64,000 bases of DNA from Mannheimia bovis (GTDB taxonomy: Bacteria > Pseudomonadota > Gammaproteobacteria > Enterobacterales > Pasteurellaceae), in assembly GCF_014541205.1 (NCBI RefSeq), contig NZ_CP061280.1, positions 1,256,798 through 1,320,797 on the forward strand, read 5' to 3'. A program made the position numbers and the translations under genes. Position 1 is the stretch's first letter. Each line of letters begins with the position of its first letter. Positions 8,854-17,757 of the stretch are shown one piece after another. The notes under the pieces were generated by a model. The model ran no database searches. It saw only the letters and a program-made list of their open reading frames with translations, and had not been told where the DNA came from.

Positions 8854-10260
8854 ATGTATGATTTAATCGTTAAAAATGGTCAGTTAGTTACGCCTGATAG
8901 AATTTATCCGGCAACTGTTGCTGTAAAAGATGGTAAATTTGCTGGTTTTTTAGCCCCAGATATTGAAGTTCAAGCAAAAGAAATAGTTGATGCGAAAGGC
9001 AACTTGGTTTATCCGGGGATTATTGACTGCCACGCACACTTAAACGAACCTGGCTTTGATTATCGTGAAGATTTTGAAACAGGTTCCCGTGCTGCCGTTG
9101 CTGCAGGCTGTACAACCCTCATTGATATGCCCCTCAATAATGATCCTTCTCTGATTAATAAAGATGTCTTTAAATTAAAACACGCCAACGTAAGTAAACA
9201 TTCCTTTATCGACTTTGCTCTTTGGGGCGGTATTGTCGGTGATTATGACGATAGTCCAAATTCCATTAAAAGTAACTCTGCCGATTTAGTTGATCTGGAA
9301 GCTTGTGGTGTAGCCGCTTTTAAAGGTTTTACTTGCCCTAATGGTGATTTATTCCCAACTGTAAACTTAGGTAACGTGCGTAAAGCGTTGGAAATTTTAA
9401 AACCGTTTAATGCATTATCAGGTTTCCATTGTGAAGAATTTGGTCAGGTAAAAGAGCGTGTGAAAGAGGCTAAAGCGAAAACAGGCTTAACTAACCAAGA
9501 AAAAATCCGTGAATTTTTAGATGCTCACGATGTGTGGGTGGAATATGTCGCAACCAAAAACGTGATTGATATGTCACGTGCAACCGGTGGTCGTGTGCAT
9601 ATTTGCCACGTGACACACCCAATGGTGGCGCAGTTAGTAAAAGATGCCATTTATGAAGGCTTACCGGTGTCAGGTGAAACTTGCCCGCACTATTTAGGTT
9701 TTACAGAAGACTTTGTGTTTGAAAAAGGCGGACCGGCAAAATGTACGCCACCGCTACGCAAACGTGAAGATATGGAAAAACTTTGGGATTATGTGATTGA
9801 CGGTACGCTTTCTTGTGTGGGTAGCGATCACTCTCCAGCATCTGATGAAGAAAAAAATAACGAAACGCACGATATTTGGGAAGCGTGGGGTGGTTTAAAC
9901 GGTATTCAATTCTTCTTACCGATGATGTTCGATATGGTGGTTCATCAACGTAAACTTAGCCCGAGCCTAATTGCGAAAGTAATGGGCGTGAACCCGGCAA
10001 AATTATTCGGTTTATATGGTCGTAAAGGGGGATTTGAGATTGGTTTTGATGCGGATATCGTGATTGTCGATCCAGAAAAACCGTGGAAAGTCGAGCAAGA
10101 AAAACTCTTTACCAAAGGTCACGTGACTTGCTTTAACGGCTTAGAAGGCAAAGGTGCGGCAACGCATACCTTTATCCGTGGTCGTTTAGTGGCAGAAAAC
10201 GGTATGTACAAACAAGATGCAATGGGCTACGGCGAATTTATTCGTCCGGTCAAACGTTAA
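8854..10260 (+). CDS. allB: Allantoinase (first copy)
   Basis: Hydrolyses allantoin to allantoate in the cytoplasm. The amidohydrolase metal site is complete: His60 and His62 in DCHAHLNEPG, the lysine that is carboxylated (Lys157 in AAFKGFTC), histidines in GFHCEE and HICHVTHP, and the aspartate in GSDHSPASDEEK. Length (468) and the MYDLIVKNG start are typical. An AAGAAGG ribosome site precedes it. It is followed by an NCS1 permease, with a Hin-type uptake-sequence hairpin between them. A second allantoinase at 21946 has the same neighbour, so this is one of two copies of an allB-permease unit. Confidence 0.95.
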   Translation: MYDLIVKNGQLVTPDRIYPATVAVKDGKFAGFLAPDIEVQAKEIVDAKGNLVYPGIIDCHAHLNEPGFDYREDFETGSRAAVAAGCTTLIDMPLNNDPSLINKDVFKLKHANVSKHSFIDFALWGGIVGDYDDSPNSIKSNSADLVDLEACGVAAFKGFTCPNGDLFPTVNLGNVRKALEILKPFNALSGFHCEEFGQVKERVKEAKAKTGLTNQEKIREFLDAHDVWVEYVATKNVIDMSRATGGRVHICHVTHPMVAQLVKDAIYEGLPVSGETCPHYLGFTEDFVFEKGGPAKCTPPLRKREDMEKLWDYVIDGTLSCVGSDHSPASDEEKNNETHDIWEAWGGLNGIQFFLPMMFDMVVHQRKLSPSLIAKVMGVNPAKLFGLYGRKGGFEIGFDADIVIVDPEKPWKVEQEKLFTKGHVTCFNGLEGKGAATHTFIRGRLVAENGMYKQDAMGYGEFIRPVKR

Positions 10261-10267
10261 AGAATTT

Positions 10268-10312
10268 AAGTGCGGTCAAGTTTTTAGTTTTAAAAACTTG
10301 ACCGCACTTTTA
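10268..10312 (+). terminator. Hin-type uptake-sequence hairpin after allB
   Basis: A perfect 19-bp stem whose arms start AAGTGCGGTCAAG (10268-10286) and end CTTGACCGCACTT (10291-10309), with a 4-nt loop and TTTTATT after it. The arms are Haemophilus-type uptake sequences (AAGTGCGGT), unlike the ACAAGCGGT type used elsewhere in the window. It would act as a terminator or attenuator between allB and the permease. Confidence 0.85.
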
Positions 10313-10361
10313 TTATCATAAAAATAAACATATGCAACAAACGCTATTATAGGAGCGAACT

Positions 10362-11690
10362 ATGTCTGAAAAAACTAACTTACAACCTATTCCGGAAAAT
10401 AAACGGATTATGGATCTACTTTCTTATCTTTTCCTTTGGCTTGGTGGCTGTGTATCTATCGGTACATTCGCATTAGGATCAGGACAGTTAGATAAGGGCT
10501 TAAACTTAACCCAGGCATTTGTCGCAATGCTAATAGGTTCGTTATTATTGATCGTGTGCTTATGCTTAAACGACCAAATGAGCTATAAAAGTGGGGTGCC
10601 TTATGCAGTTCAGCTAAAAAGTGCTTTTGGTACAAAAGGTGCAATTTTACCGGCAATGTTACGTGGTTTGCCGGCAATCGTATGGTATGGTGTACAAAGC
10701 TGGTTAGGCGGTTCTGCAATCAACCAAATTTCGATTTTAACTATCGGCTACGATAATATTTGGGTTTATTTCTTATTATTCCAAGCCTTACAAATTTGGA
10801 TCTCAACAACCGGTTTCCACGGTTTGAAATGGTTAGAAAATATCGGTGCGGTGGTAATTATTGCTTCTCTTGCTTATATGTTCTACATTTGTATGACCAA
10901 ATTCGGTGGTCGCATCGAAGAGAACCTGATCAATAAAGAAGGGACTTGGGGCTTACCATTCGTGAGTGCAATCGTGGCATTCTTCGGCGTAAACGTATTG
11001 GTAATGCTAAATGTAGGTGACTATGTTCGTGAATTAAAACCGGGCTATTCAACAGCAAAACGTGGTGTGGTTTACTTCTTAGCAATGGTGCCGGCAACGG
11101 TATTTATGGGTGTTATCGGTTTAATGATCTCATCTGCAACAGGCTTAGGTAATCCGATCAATGCGTTTGCACAGGCGGCAGATAACAAATTCTTAGTAAT
11201 CATTACGTTAATCTTTATCTTGTTTGCTCAGATGACAACAAACTTAGCGAGTAACGTGGTACCACCTGCTTATGCGTTAATGGATGCGTTCAAAATCAAA
11301 CACAAAACCTCTGTAATCATCATTGGTTTAGTGGCTATCGCTACTTGCCCGTGGTTAATTACTTCTGATGCATCTTCTAAAGGTGTAGATATTTTCGTAT
11401 TAACTTACACTGTATTCTTTGGTCCAATTTTCTCTGTGTTATTAGTGGACTACTATATTTTACACAAAGGTAAAATTGACATTCCTGAACTTTATGATGA
11501 AAACGGTAGCCGTAAAGGTATCAACTGGGCAGCAATTTTAGCTATCTCAGTGGGGGCGGTAATTGGTTTATTCAATGCAGATATCTCATTCTTAACTGCA
11601 ACGATCCCAACTGCATTAGTTTACTACTTCGGTATGAAATATATGGCATCAAGTGCCCGTTTCAGAAAAGGTACGATTCTAGAGAAATAA
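10362..11690 (+). CDS. NCS1-family permease, probably for allantoin (first copy)
   Basis: A 442-residue polytopic inner-membrane transporter of the nucleobase:cation symporter-1 family, with about 12 hydrophobic segments. Family features include the cytosol-facing N-terminus followed by LFLWLGGCVSIGTF, the LRGLPAIVWYGVQSWLGG helix and the QMTTNLASNVVPPAYALMD segment. NCS1 members carry allantoin, hydantoins, cytosine or uracil. Position directly after allantoinase makes allantoin the most likely substrate. It has a good AGGAG ribosome site. A second copy at 23328 sits beside the second allantoinase; the two differ clearly, so they may have different affinity or substrates. Confidence 0.85.
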   Translation: MSEKTNLQPIPENKRIMDLLSYLFLWLGGCVSIGTFALGSGQLDKGLNLTQAFVAMLIGSLLLIVCLCLNDQMSYKSGVPYAVQLKSAFGTKGAILPAMLRGLPAIVWYGVQSWLGGSAINQISILTIGYDNIWVYFLLFQALQIWISTTGFHGLKWLENIGAVVIIASLAYMFYICMTKFGGRIEENLINKEGTWGLPFVSAIVAFFGVNVLVMLNVGDYVRELKPGYSTAKRGVVYFLAMVPATVFMGVIGLMISSATGLGNPINAFAQAADNKFLVIITLIFILFAQMTTNLASNVVPPAYALMDAFKIKHKTSVIIIGLVAIATCPWLITSDASSKGVDIFVLTYTVFFGPIFSVLLVDYYILHKGKIDIPELYDENGSRKGINWAAILAISVGAVIGLFNADISFLTATIPTALVYYFGMKYMASSARFRKGTILEK

Positions 11691-11693
11691 TCT

Positions 11694-11770
11694 GTAGGGG
11701 CGTATGACATACGCCCACTACGATATTATTTTGATAATACATAATTTAGGGCGTACGCAGTACGCTCTAC
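11694..11770. repeat. Two short palindromic repeats (REP-like)
   Basis: Two related palindromes lie in the gap between the permease and the convergent hydrolase gene: GTAGGGGCGTATGACATACG-type at 11694-11720 and TAGGGCGTACGCAGTACGCT-type at 11747-11770. Both share the TAGGGGCG...CGCCCCTA outline seen at other intergenic sites in this window. Confidence 0.65.
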
Positions 11771-12624
11771 ATAAGTTTTTGGATAAATGCGATTGTGGCT
11801 TTCAACAATTCCTGCGTATGAGGAGATTGTTCATCACGATCAAAATCGTGAAGGTTGGCAGCAATCACAAAGCGAGTCGGATTAAATTTATCACATAGAG
11901 CTTGAAACTCAGCAAAAGGCACATCAGGATCGCCGGTGGCATGAGCAGCAAATATTGGTAAATTTAATTCACCCAAACGCAAACTGTAATCAAGGTAGAA
12001 GAATTTATCTCTACCTTGATAAATTAACGATTTCCACTTGCCCGTTTGGCGAGCGTAAATATAAGCACTGAAGTGTGTATTTAATTCCGCTTCTTGGCGA
12101 GGAGTTGCTATCAGTGATTGAAAGGTGCTTTCACTCACTAATGGCAATTTAAGATAATGTGGGCTTGGGATGTCAAACCAACCGTCGGTTAAGAAACCGT
12201 AACCATAAAACGAGATAACACCTTTAGGTGGAGTAAGCTCGGTTTTTTTGTTTAATTTCGCAGCAGTCAATAGTGCCAAATAGCCACCGGCAGAACGACC
12301 AAATAGAAAATAGGGGAGTTCATCAGCAAAGCGACTTTGCAGAGTTTTTAATGAGGTTAAAACTGATTGCATAATTTGTTCAAGCTGAGCCTGCGGTGCA
12401 AGCGGGTAATTTATCGCAATAATTTGCAAACCGGCTTGGGTAAATTGTTCAAGATGAGTGAGCGGTAAATCTTGATTCGAACCATATAATAAACCGCCAC
12501 CGTGCAGATAAATCACTCTGGCTTTTAGGAGAACAGTATCATTTTGATAAATTGTGGCTTGAATCGCCAGTTCGGCATTTTGAATTTGTACTGTATTTAG
12601 TGTGATTTCAGTTTTTTGTAACAT
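11767..12624 (-). CDS. Alpha/beta hydrolase, HSL/esterase type
   Basis: A 285-residue serine hydrolase of the hormone-sensitive-lipase type. The oxyanion motif HGGG is at about residues 41-44 (YLHGGGLLYGS), the nucleophile elbow is GRSAGG (about 109-114), and the C-terminal Asp and His of the triad are likely in ATGDPDVPF and LHDFDRD. There is no signal peptide, so it is cytoplasmic. It lies on the opposite strand inside the allantoin island, between the first permease and allE. The substrate is unknown. A role in the pathway, for example on an ester or amide side product, is only a guess from position. Confidence 0.8.
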   Translation of the reverse strand: MLQKTEITLNTVQIQNAELAIQATIYQNDTVLLKARVIYLHGGGLLYGSNQDLPLTHLEQFTQAGLQIIAINYPLAPQAQLEQIMQSVLTSLKTLQSRFADELPYFLFGRSAGGYLALLTAAKLNKKTELTPPKGVISFYGYGFLTDGWFDIPSPHYLKLPLVSESTFQSLIATPRQEAELNTHFSAYIYARQTGKWKSLIYQGRDKFFYLDYSLRLGELNLPIFAAHATGDPDVPFAEFQALCDKFNPTRFVIAANLHDFDRDEQSPHTQELLKATIAFIQKLM

Positions 12625-12716
12625 AAATACCTCGACTTTTTGGCATTATTATAGAATTTAGCTCTATAAACACCAAATAAATTCACGTTTAACCTTACCC
12701 AATAAAGGAGAATATT

Positions 12717-13502
12717 ATGGGATATTTGAATGGTCAAACAGGTTATCGTCAAGGATTACTTGAAACACGTTCGGTAATTCGTAAAAATAACTTTGTGATT
12801 TTGGAAACTGACGGTTTAGTGAAAAACAGTATTCCAAATTACCATAATTGCGATATTAGTATTTTATCTTCACCGGCATTAGGTGCTTCTTTTGCAGACT
12901 ATATCGCAACGGTTCACCCAACGGGTGGCTGCACGCAATTAGGCGGTAACGGTATTGAGGTTTTCGTTTATTGTGTAAGCGGTCAATTATCAGTAAAAAA
13001 TTGCGATACTGAAGCTACACTTGAAACCGGTGGTTATATTTTCTCTCCGGCAGATAAAGTCCTCAGCTTTGTAAACAATTCTGCTGAATCTACCAAAATT
13101 TATATTCACCGCCGCCGTTACACGCCACTTGAAGGGCAACAGGCGAAAAGCTATGTTGGCAATGTGAATAATATCGAATATGTCCAATACGAAGGTATGG
13201 CGACCTGCTTAATTAAAGATTTATTACCATCTGCTACTGATTTCGGTTTCGATATGAATATGCATATTTTGCTGTTCAAACCAGGTGCATCACACGGTTA
13301 TATCGAAACCCATTTCCAAGAGCACGGAATGTTATTCCTTTCAGGTAAAGGAATGTATCGTTTAGACGATGAATGGATTCCGGTGAAAAAAGATGATTAT
13401 GTTTTTATGGATTCTTACTGCCCGCAAGCCTGTTATGCGGTTGGTGATGAAGATTTCGTGTATATCTACTCGAAAGAATGTAACCGTGATGTGGAACTTT
13501 AA
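12717..13502 (+). CDS. allE: (S)-ureidoglycine aminohydrolase
   Basis: Converts (S)-ureidoglycine to (S)-ureidoglycolate and ammonia, protecting the stereochemistry of the unstable intermediate. The protein (261 residues) is a double-cupin; the C-terminal cupin carries the metal-site histidine/glutamate pattern in ETHFQEHGMLFLSGKG (about residues 197-212). The start MGYLNGQTGYRQGLLETRSV is typical of YlbA/AllE. A strong AAGGAG site lies before the ATG. It starts the run allE-allD-allFG and is 21 bp from allD, so they are almost certainly co-transcribed. Confidence 0.93.
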   Translation: MGYLNGQTGYRQGLLETRSVIRKNNFVILETDGLVKNSIPNYHNCDISILSSPALGASFADYIATVHPTGGCTQLGGNGIEVFVYCVSGQLSVKNCDTEATLETGGYIFSPADKVLSFVNNSAESTKIYIHRRRYTPLEGQQAKSYVGNVNNIEYVQYEGMATCLIKDLLPSATDFGFDMNMHILLFKPGASHGYIETHFQEHGMLFLSGKGMYRLDDEWIPVKKDDYVFMDSYCPQACYAVGDEDFVYIYSKECNRDVEL

Positions 13503-13523
13503 TTTTACGTTGAGGAATTAACA

Positions 13524-14576
13524 ATGAAACTATCAAGAGATGAATTAAAAGGCTTAATGAAAGCTAAATTAATGAAAGCGGGCTTAAACGACCAACACGC
13601 AGATATTACTGCGGAAATCCTGACTTGGTCTGATGAGCGTGGTTACCACTCTCACGGTGCAGTGCGTATGGAATATTACTGTGAACGTATTTTCAAAGGC
13701 GGTATTACTCACGATCCTAAATTTGAATGGAAAGAAACCGGTCCGGCATCTGCGATTTTTGAAGGCGATAATGGTTGTGGTTATGTGGCAGCCACTTTCG
13801 CGATGGAAAAAGCGATTGAAATGGCGAAAAAATCAGGTATTGCAGTAGTTGGTATTCGCAATATTTCTCACAGTGGTGCGATTGGTTATTACACCGAAAT
13901 GGCAGCGAATGAAGGTTTATTATCAATTTCATTCTGCCAATCTGACCCAATGGCAGTACCTTACGGTGGTTCTGAGCCTTACTATGGTACAAACCCAATC
14001 TCATTTGCTGCACCGGCACAAGACGGTAAAAATGTGGTATTTGATATGGCAACCACGGTTCAAGCTTGGGGTAAAATTTTAGACAAACGCTCTCGTGGTG
14101 AATCTATCCCTGATGATTGGGCAGTAGATGCTGAGGGTAACCCGGTCACCGACCCAAACAAAGTAAACGCGTTAGTACCAATCGCTGGTGCAAAAGGTTA
14201 CGGCTTAATGATGATGGTGGATATTTTCTCGGGTATTTTATTAGGCGTACCATTCGGCAAACATGTTTCTTCAATGTACCACGATTTATCTGAAGGTCGC
14301 CGTTTAGGTCAAATGCACATCGTAATTGACCCAGCTCGTTTCTGTGGTGCAGAGCAATTCCGTGAAAATATGGCACAATCATTAAATGAATTAGTGACAA
14401 TGCCACCAGCAGCAGGTGTGGATCGTGTTTATTATCCAGGTGAACGTGCGGAAATCCGCCGTGATAAATACTATGCAACAGGTGGTATTGAAATCGTGGA
14501 TAAAGTTTATGAATATTTAATCAGCGATGATATCCACTTTGACCGTTACGATCACAAAAATCGCTTTGCAGATTAA
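13524..14576 (+). CDS. allD: Ureidoglycolate dehydrogenase
   Basis: An NAD-dependent dehydrogenase of the LDH2/MDH2 family that oxidises (S)-ureidoglycolate to oxalurate. Length (350) and the family stretches YHSHGAVRMEYY, NISHSGAIGYY and YGTNPISFAAPA with downstream AKGYGLMMMVDI identify it. It follows allE by 21 bp with a GAGGAA ribosome site. Its product oxalurate is the substrate of the AllFG-AllH carbamoyltransferase encoded next, so the gene order follows the pathway. A REP-like palindrome lies in the 83-bp gap that follows. Confidence 0.93.
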   Translation: MKLSRDELKGLMKAKLMKAGLNDQHADITAEILTWSDERGYHSHGAVRMEYYCERIFKGGITHDPKFEWKETGPASAIFEGDNGCGYVAATFAMEKAIEMAKKSGIAVVGIRNISHSGAIGYYTEMAANEGLLSISFCQSDPMAVPYGGSEPYYGTNPISFAAPAQDGKNVVFDMATTVQAWGKILDKRSRGESIPDDWAVDAEGNPVTDPNKVNALVPIAGAKGYGLMMMVDIFSGILLGVPFGKHVSSMYHDLSEGRRLGQMHIVIDPARFCGAEQFRENMAQSLNELVTMPPAAGVDRVYYPGERAEIRRDKYYATGGIEIVDKVYEYLISDDIHFDRYDHKNRFAD

Positions 14577-14594
14577 TTTTGCAATCATCTCATC

Positions 14595-14617
14595 TAGGGC
14601 GAACTTCGTATTCGCCC
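14595..14617. repeat. REP-like palindrome between allD and allFG
   Basis: GGGCGAA / TTCGCCC arms with a 7-nt loop and the leading TA seen in other copies of the family. Confidence 0.6.
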
Positions 14618-14659
14618 AAATGGATCTGTAATAGAGTTAAGTAGAAGGAAGAATCAAAT

Positions 14660-17659
14660 ATGTTAAAAACTGTAGTGAAAAAAGGCAGCTACCACGACTC
14701 AGTGGTATTAATGCTACTTACCAATGCTATTTCAGGCTTGGAAGGGGTAAAAAAAGTGTCAGTTATGATGGCGACCCCTGCGAATAAAGATATTTTTGCC
14801 CAAAGTGGATTAGACACCCCTGAATTATTAGAAGCGACCGCCAATGATATGGTGGTGGTAGCAGACGTTGAGCAAGAAGATGTGATCAACGTGGTAATGG
14901 AAAAAGTGGAAGAATTTTTAAAACAAAAATCACAAGCAAGCTCAGCTCAAGCGGGTACAGAAGTTGTAAAATCTTGGGATAAAGCGACCGCTAAATTACC
15001 TGATGCTAACCTGGCGGTAATTTCTATCCCGGGTGCTTATGCTGCTTTAGAAGCAAACCGTGCGTTAGATGAAGGATTGAACGTCTTTATGTTCAGCGAT
15101 AACGTAAGTGTTGAAGATGAAAAAGCATTAAAAGAAAAAGCTCACAGTAAAGGCTTAGTCGTAATGGGACCGGACTGCGGTACGGGGATTATCCAAGGTG
15201 TGCCGGTAGCATTTACTAACAGCGTAACGCCGGGTTCTATTGGTATCATTGGTGCATCTGGTACAGGTATCCAAGAATTAACGACTATCATTGACCGCTT
15301 AGGTGAAGGGGTAGAGAACGCTATTGGTACAGGTGGTCGCGATCTTTATGAAGACATCGGCGGTATCACTATGTTAGATACCATCGAGGCGATGGAACAA
15401 AACGACAAAGTGAAAGTGCTTATCGTAATTTCTAAACCGCCTGCAAAAGCAGTGCGTGAAAAAATCTCGGCACGTTTAAGCCGTTACACCAAACCGGTAA
15501 TTACCTTATTCTTAGGCGAAAAACCGGAATTCCACGAAGAGAATTTCTACCACGCTTATACTTTAGATGAAGCTGCTCGTTTAGCGGTGGCTTTGGTGCG
15601 TAATGAGCCGATTCCGACTGTTGCAAAAAATCCGTTAAATTCGATCGCTTGCGGTAAAACCTTAAAAGCCTACTATTCAGGCGGTACATTAGCGGGCGAA
15701 GCAGCAATGTTATTAAAAGATGCGTTAAAGATTGAAGGCTCAGGTGCGAAAGCAGACGGCTTTATGTTCAAACAAGACGGCCACATTGTAGTGGATTTAG
15801 GCGATGATGTTTATACACAAGGTAAACCGCACCCGATGATCGACCCAGCTAAACGTATTGAATCAATGCGTGAGGCAGTGGATGATGCAACGACCGGCGT
15901 GATTTTATTCGACATCGTGTTAGGTTACGGCTCACACGAAGATATGGCGACCGCGTTAATTCCAACTATTGAAGAATTACAACAAAAAGCCAAAGCCCAA
16001 AACCGTGATGTGGCGTTTGTGGCAACGGTATGTGGCACACGTAGTGACTATCAAGGCTACGACGAAACCGTGCGTAAATTAAAAGATGCCGGTGTTGAAG
16101 TGTGCGAAACCAACAAAATTGCAGTAGAGAAATCCTTAGCTCTATTAGGATTACAATTTGACGAGCCGGTAAAACCAATTAAAGCGAAAACTGTGGTACA
16201 AGGTGAAAATCACCCTGCCTCTGAGCAGTTGTTACGCTTATTGTCTGAAAAACCGAAAATTATCAATATCGGTCTGAAAAGCTTTGCAGATGTGGCAGAA
16301 AAATTTGGCTGCCAAGTGGTACAGTTCAACTGGCAACCACCTGCAGGCGGTAATATCCAATTAATCAAAGCTTTAAACTTCTTAAATGAATATGAGGCGG
16401 TGGATATTGATGAAGCTAACCGTAAAGTGATTGCGAAAGTGGTGGCGGCAGCTCCGATTATCCGCGATAACGTGTTAGCGAAAACTGTGATTAAAGAGTT
16501 GAACGAAGGTAAAGTGATTTTACACGCAGGCCCTCCTATTCAATATAAAGATATGCCAAATACGGTACAAGGCTCTTGTGTCGGTGCGGTACTCTTTGAA
16601 AGATGGGCTACAGATGAGGCTTCTGCTCGCGCATTATTAGAAAGTGGTGAAATCAAATTTATGCCTTGTCACCACGTGAATGCAGTAGGTCCGATGGGCG
16701 GTATCACTACCGCAAATATGCCGGTTTGGGTGGTGGAAAATGCGACTGATGGTAACTCAGCTTACTGTACGATGAACGAAGGTATCGGTAAAGTATTACG
16801 TTTCGGTGCATACTCTGATGAAGTGGTAAAACGCCTAGAGTGGATGCGTGATATTTTAGGTCCAACTTTAGGTAAAGCAATTCGCTCAATGGAAAACGGC
16901 TTAGCGGTCAATCCATTAGTGGCGAAAGCCATTGCGATGGGCGATGAATTCCACCAACGTAATATCGCTGCATCAATGTCTTTCTTCAAAGAAGTGGCAC
17001 CACGCATTACTGCGATGAGCGATTTAGCGGATAACGATAAATACGATGTGATCAAATTCTTAGCCGATACCGATCAATTCTTCTTGAATATTATGATGGC
17101 AGCAAGTAAAGCGATTATGGATGGTGCAAGAACCATCACTGATGGTACTGTTGTGACAGCAATGTGCCGTAACGGTGTGCATTTCGGTATCCGTATTGCT
17201 GGTATGGGCGATGAATGGTTCGTAGGACCGGTGAATACACCACAAGGCTTATACTTCACTGGCTATGATGGCGAAGATGCTTGCCCGGATATTGGTGACT
17301 CGGCTATTACTGAAACTCTTGGTGTGGGTGGTATGGCTATGATCGCTGCACCGGCAGTAACCCGTTTTGTGGGAGCTGGTGGTTACGAAGATGCACTTCG
17401 CACCAGTAACGATATGATGGAAATCTGTATTGACCGCAACCCGAACTATGTTGTACCAAACTGGAACTTCCAAGGTGCTTGCTTAGGTGTGGATGCGAGA
17501 CTTGTTGTTGAAAAAGGTATTACTCCTGTTATCAACACCGGTATTGCTCACAAAGTAGCGGGCTTCGGTCAAATTGGTGCAGGTACAGTTCGCCCACCAC
17601 TTGCGTGCTTTGAAAAAGCAGTGTTAGCATATGCAAGAAAATTAGGATTTAACGAATAA
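14660..17659 (+). CDS. allFG: Fused AllF-AllG (FdrA-DUF1116) oxamate carbamoyltransferase subunits
   Basis: A 999-residue protein that joins two polypeptides which are separate in E. coli. Residues 1 to about 500 are FdrA/AllF: MLKTVVKKGSYHDSVVLM at the start and a succinyl-CoA-synthetase-like glycine loop (GIIGASGTGIQELTTII, near residue 193). Residues about 530-999 are DUF1116, as in YlbE/AllG, beginning INIGLKSFADVAEKFG and ending IGAGTVRPPLACF. The summed lengths in E. coli (about 555 and 419) agree with the fusion. No stop or frameshift signal lies at the joint. With AllH it should convert oxalurate and phosphate to oxamate and carbamoyl phosphate. AGAAGGAAG precedes the ATG. Confidence 0.88.
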   Translation: MLKTVVKKGSYHDSVVLMLLTNAISGLEGVKKVSVMMATPANKDIFAQSGLDTPELLEATANDMVVVADVEQEDVINVVMEKVEEFLKQKSQASSAQAGTEVVKSWDKATAKLPDANLAVISIPGAYAALEANRALDEGLNVFMFSDNVSVEDEKALKEKAHSKGLVVMGPDCGTGIIQGVPVAFTNSVTPGSIGIIGASGTGIQELTTIIDRLGEGVENAIGTGGRDLYEDIGGITMLDTIEAMEQNDKVKVLIVISKPPAKAVREKISARLSRYTKPVITLFLGEKPEFHEENFYHAYTLDEAARLAVALVRNEPIPTVAKNPLNSIACGKTLKAYYSGGTLAGEAAMLLKDALKIEGSGAKADGFMFKQDGHIVVDLGDDVYTQGKPHPMIDPAKRIESMREAVDDATTGVILFDIVLGYGSHEDMATALIPTIEELQQKAKAQNRDVAFVATVCGTRSDYQGYDETVRKLKDAGVEVCETNKIAVEKSLALLGLQFDEPVKPIKAKTVVQGENHPASEQLLRLLSEKPKIINIGLKSFADVAEKFGCQVVQFNWQPPAGGNIQLIKALNFLNEYEAVDIDEANRKVIAKVVAAAPIIRDNVLAKTVIKELNEGKVILHAGPPIQYKDMPNTVQGSCVGAVLFERWATDEASARALLESGEIKFMPCHHVNAVGPMGGITTANMPVWVVENATDGNSAYCTMNEGIGKVLRFGAYSDEVVKRLEWMRDILGPTLGKAIRSMENGLAVNPLVAKAIAMGDEFHQRNIAASMSFFKEVAPRITAMSDLADNDKYDVIKFLADTDQFFLNIMMAASKAIMDGARTITDGTVVTAMCRNGVHFGIRIAGMGDEWFVGPVNTPQGLYFTGYDGEDACPDIGDSAITETLGVGGMAMIAAPAVTRFVGAGGYEDALRTSNDMMEICIDRNPNYVVPNWNFQGACLGVDARLVVEKGITPVINTGIAHKVAGFGQIGAGTVRPPLACFEKAVLAYARKLGFNE

Positions 17660-17664
17660 TCCGG

Positions 17665-17732
17665 TAGGAGCGTACGGCGTACGTTCTTGTTTAGTTTGAT
17701 TGCTTAATAGGGCGTACATAGTACGCCCCTAC
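17665..17732. repeat. Two REP-like palindromes between allFG and carbamate kinase
   Basis: TAGGAGCGTACGGCGTACGT at 17665-17684 (arm continuing to 17688) and TAGGGCGTACATAGTACGCC at 17708-17727 (continuing CCTAC to 17732). Both are copies of the same short palindrome family. Confidence 0.65.
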
Positions 17733-17757
17733 AGTTTTTATATTAAAAGGATAGAAA

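Noticed and set aside
11704-11898. 64-codon plus-strand frame
   Set aside because: It runs through two palindromic repeats and the end of the opposite hydrolase gene; no ribosome site or protein-like features.
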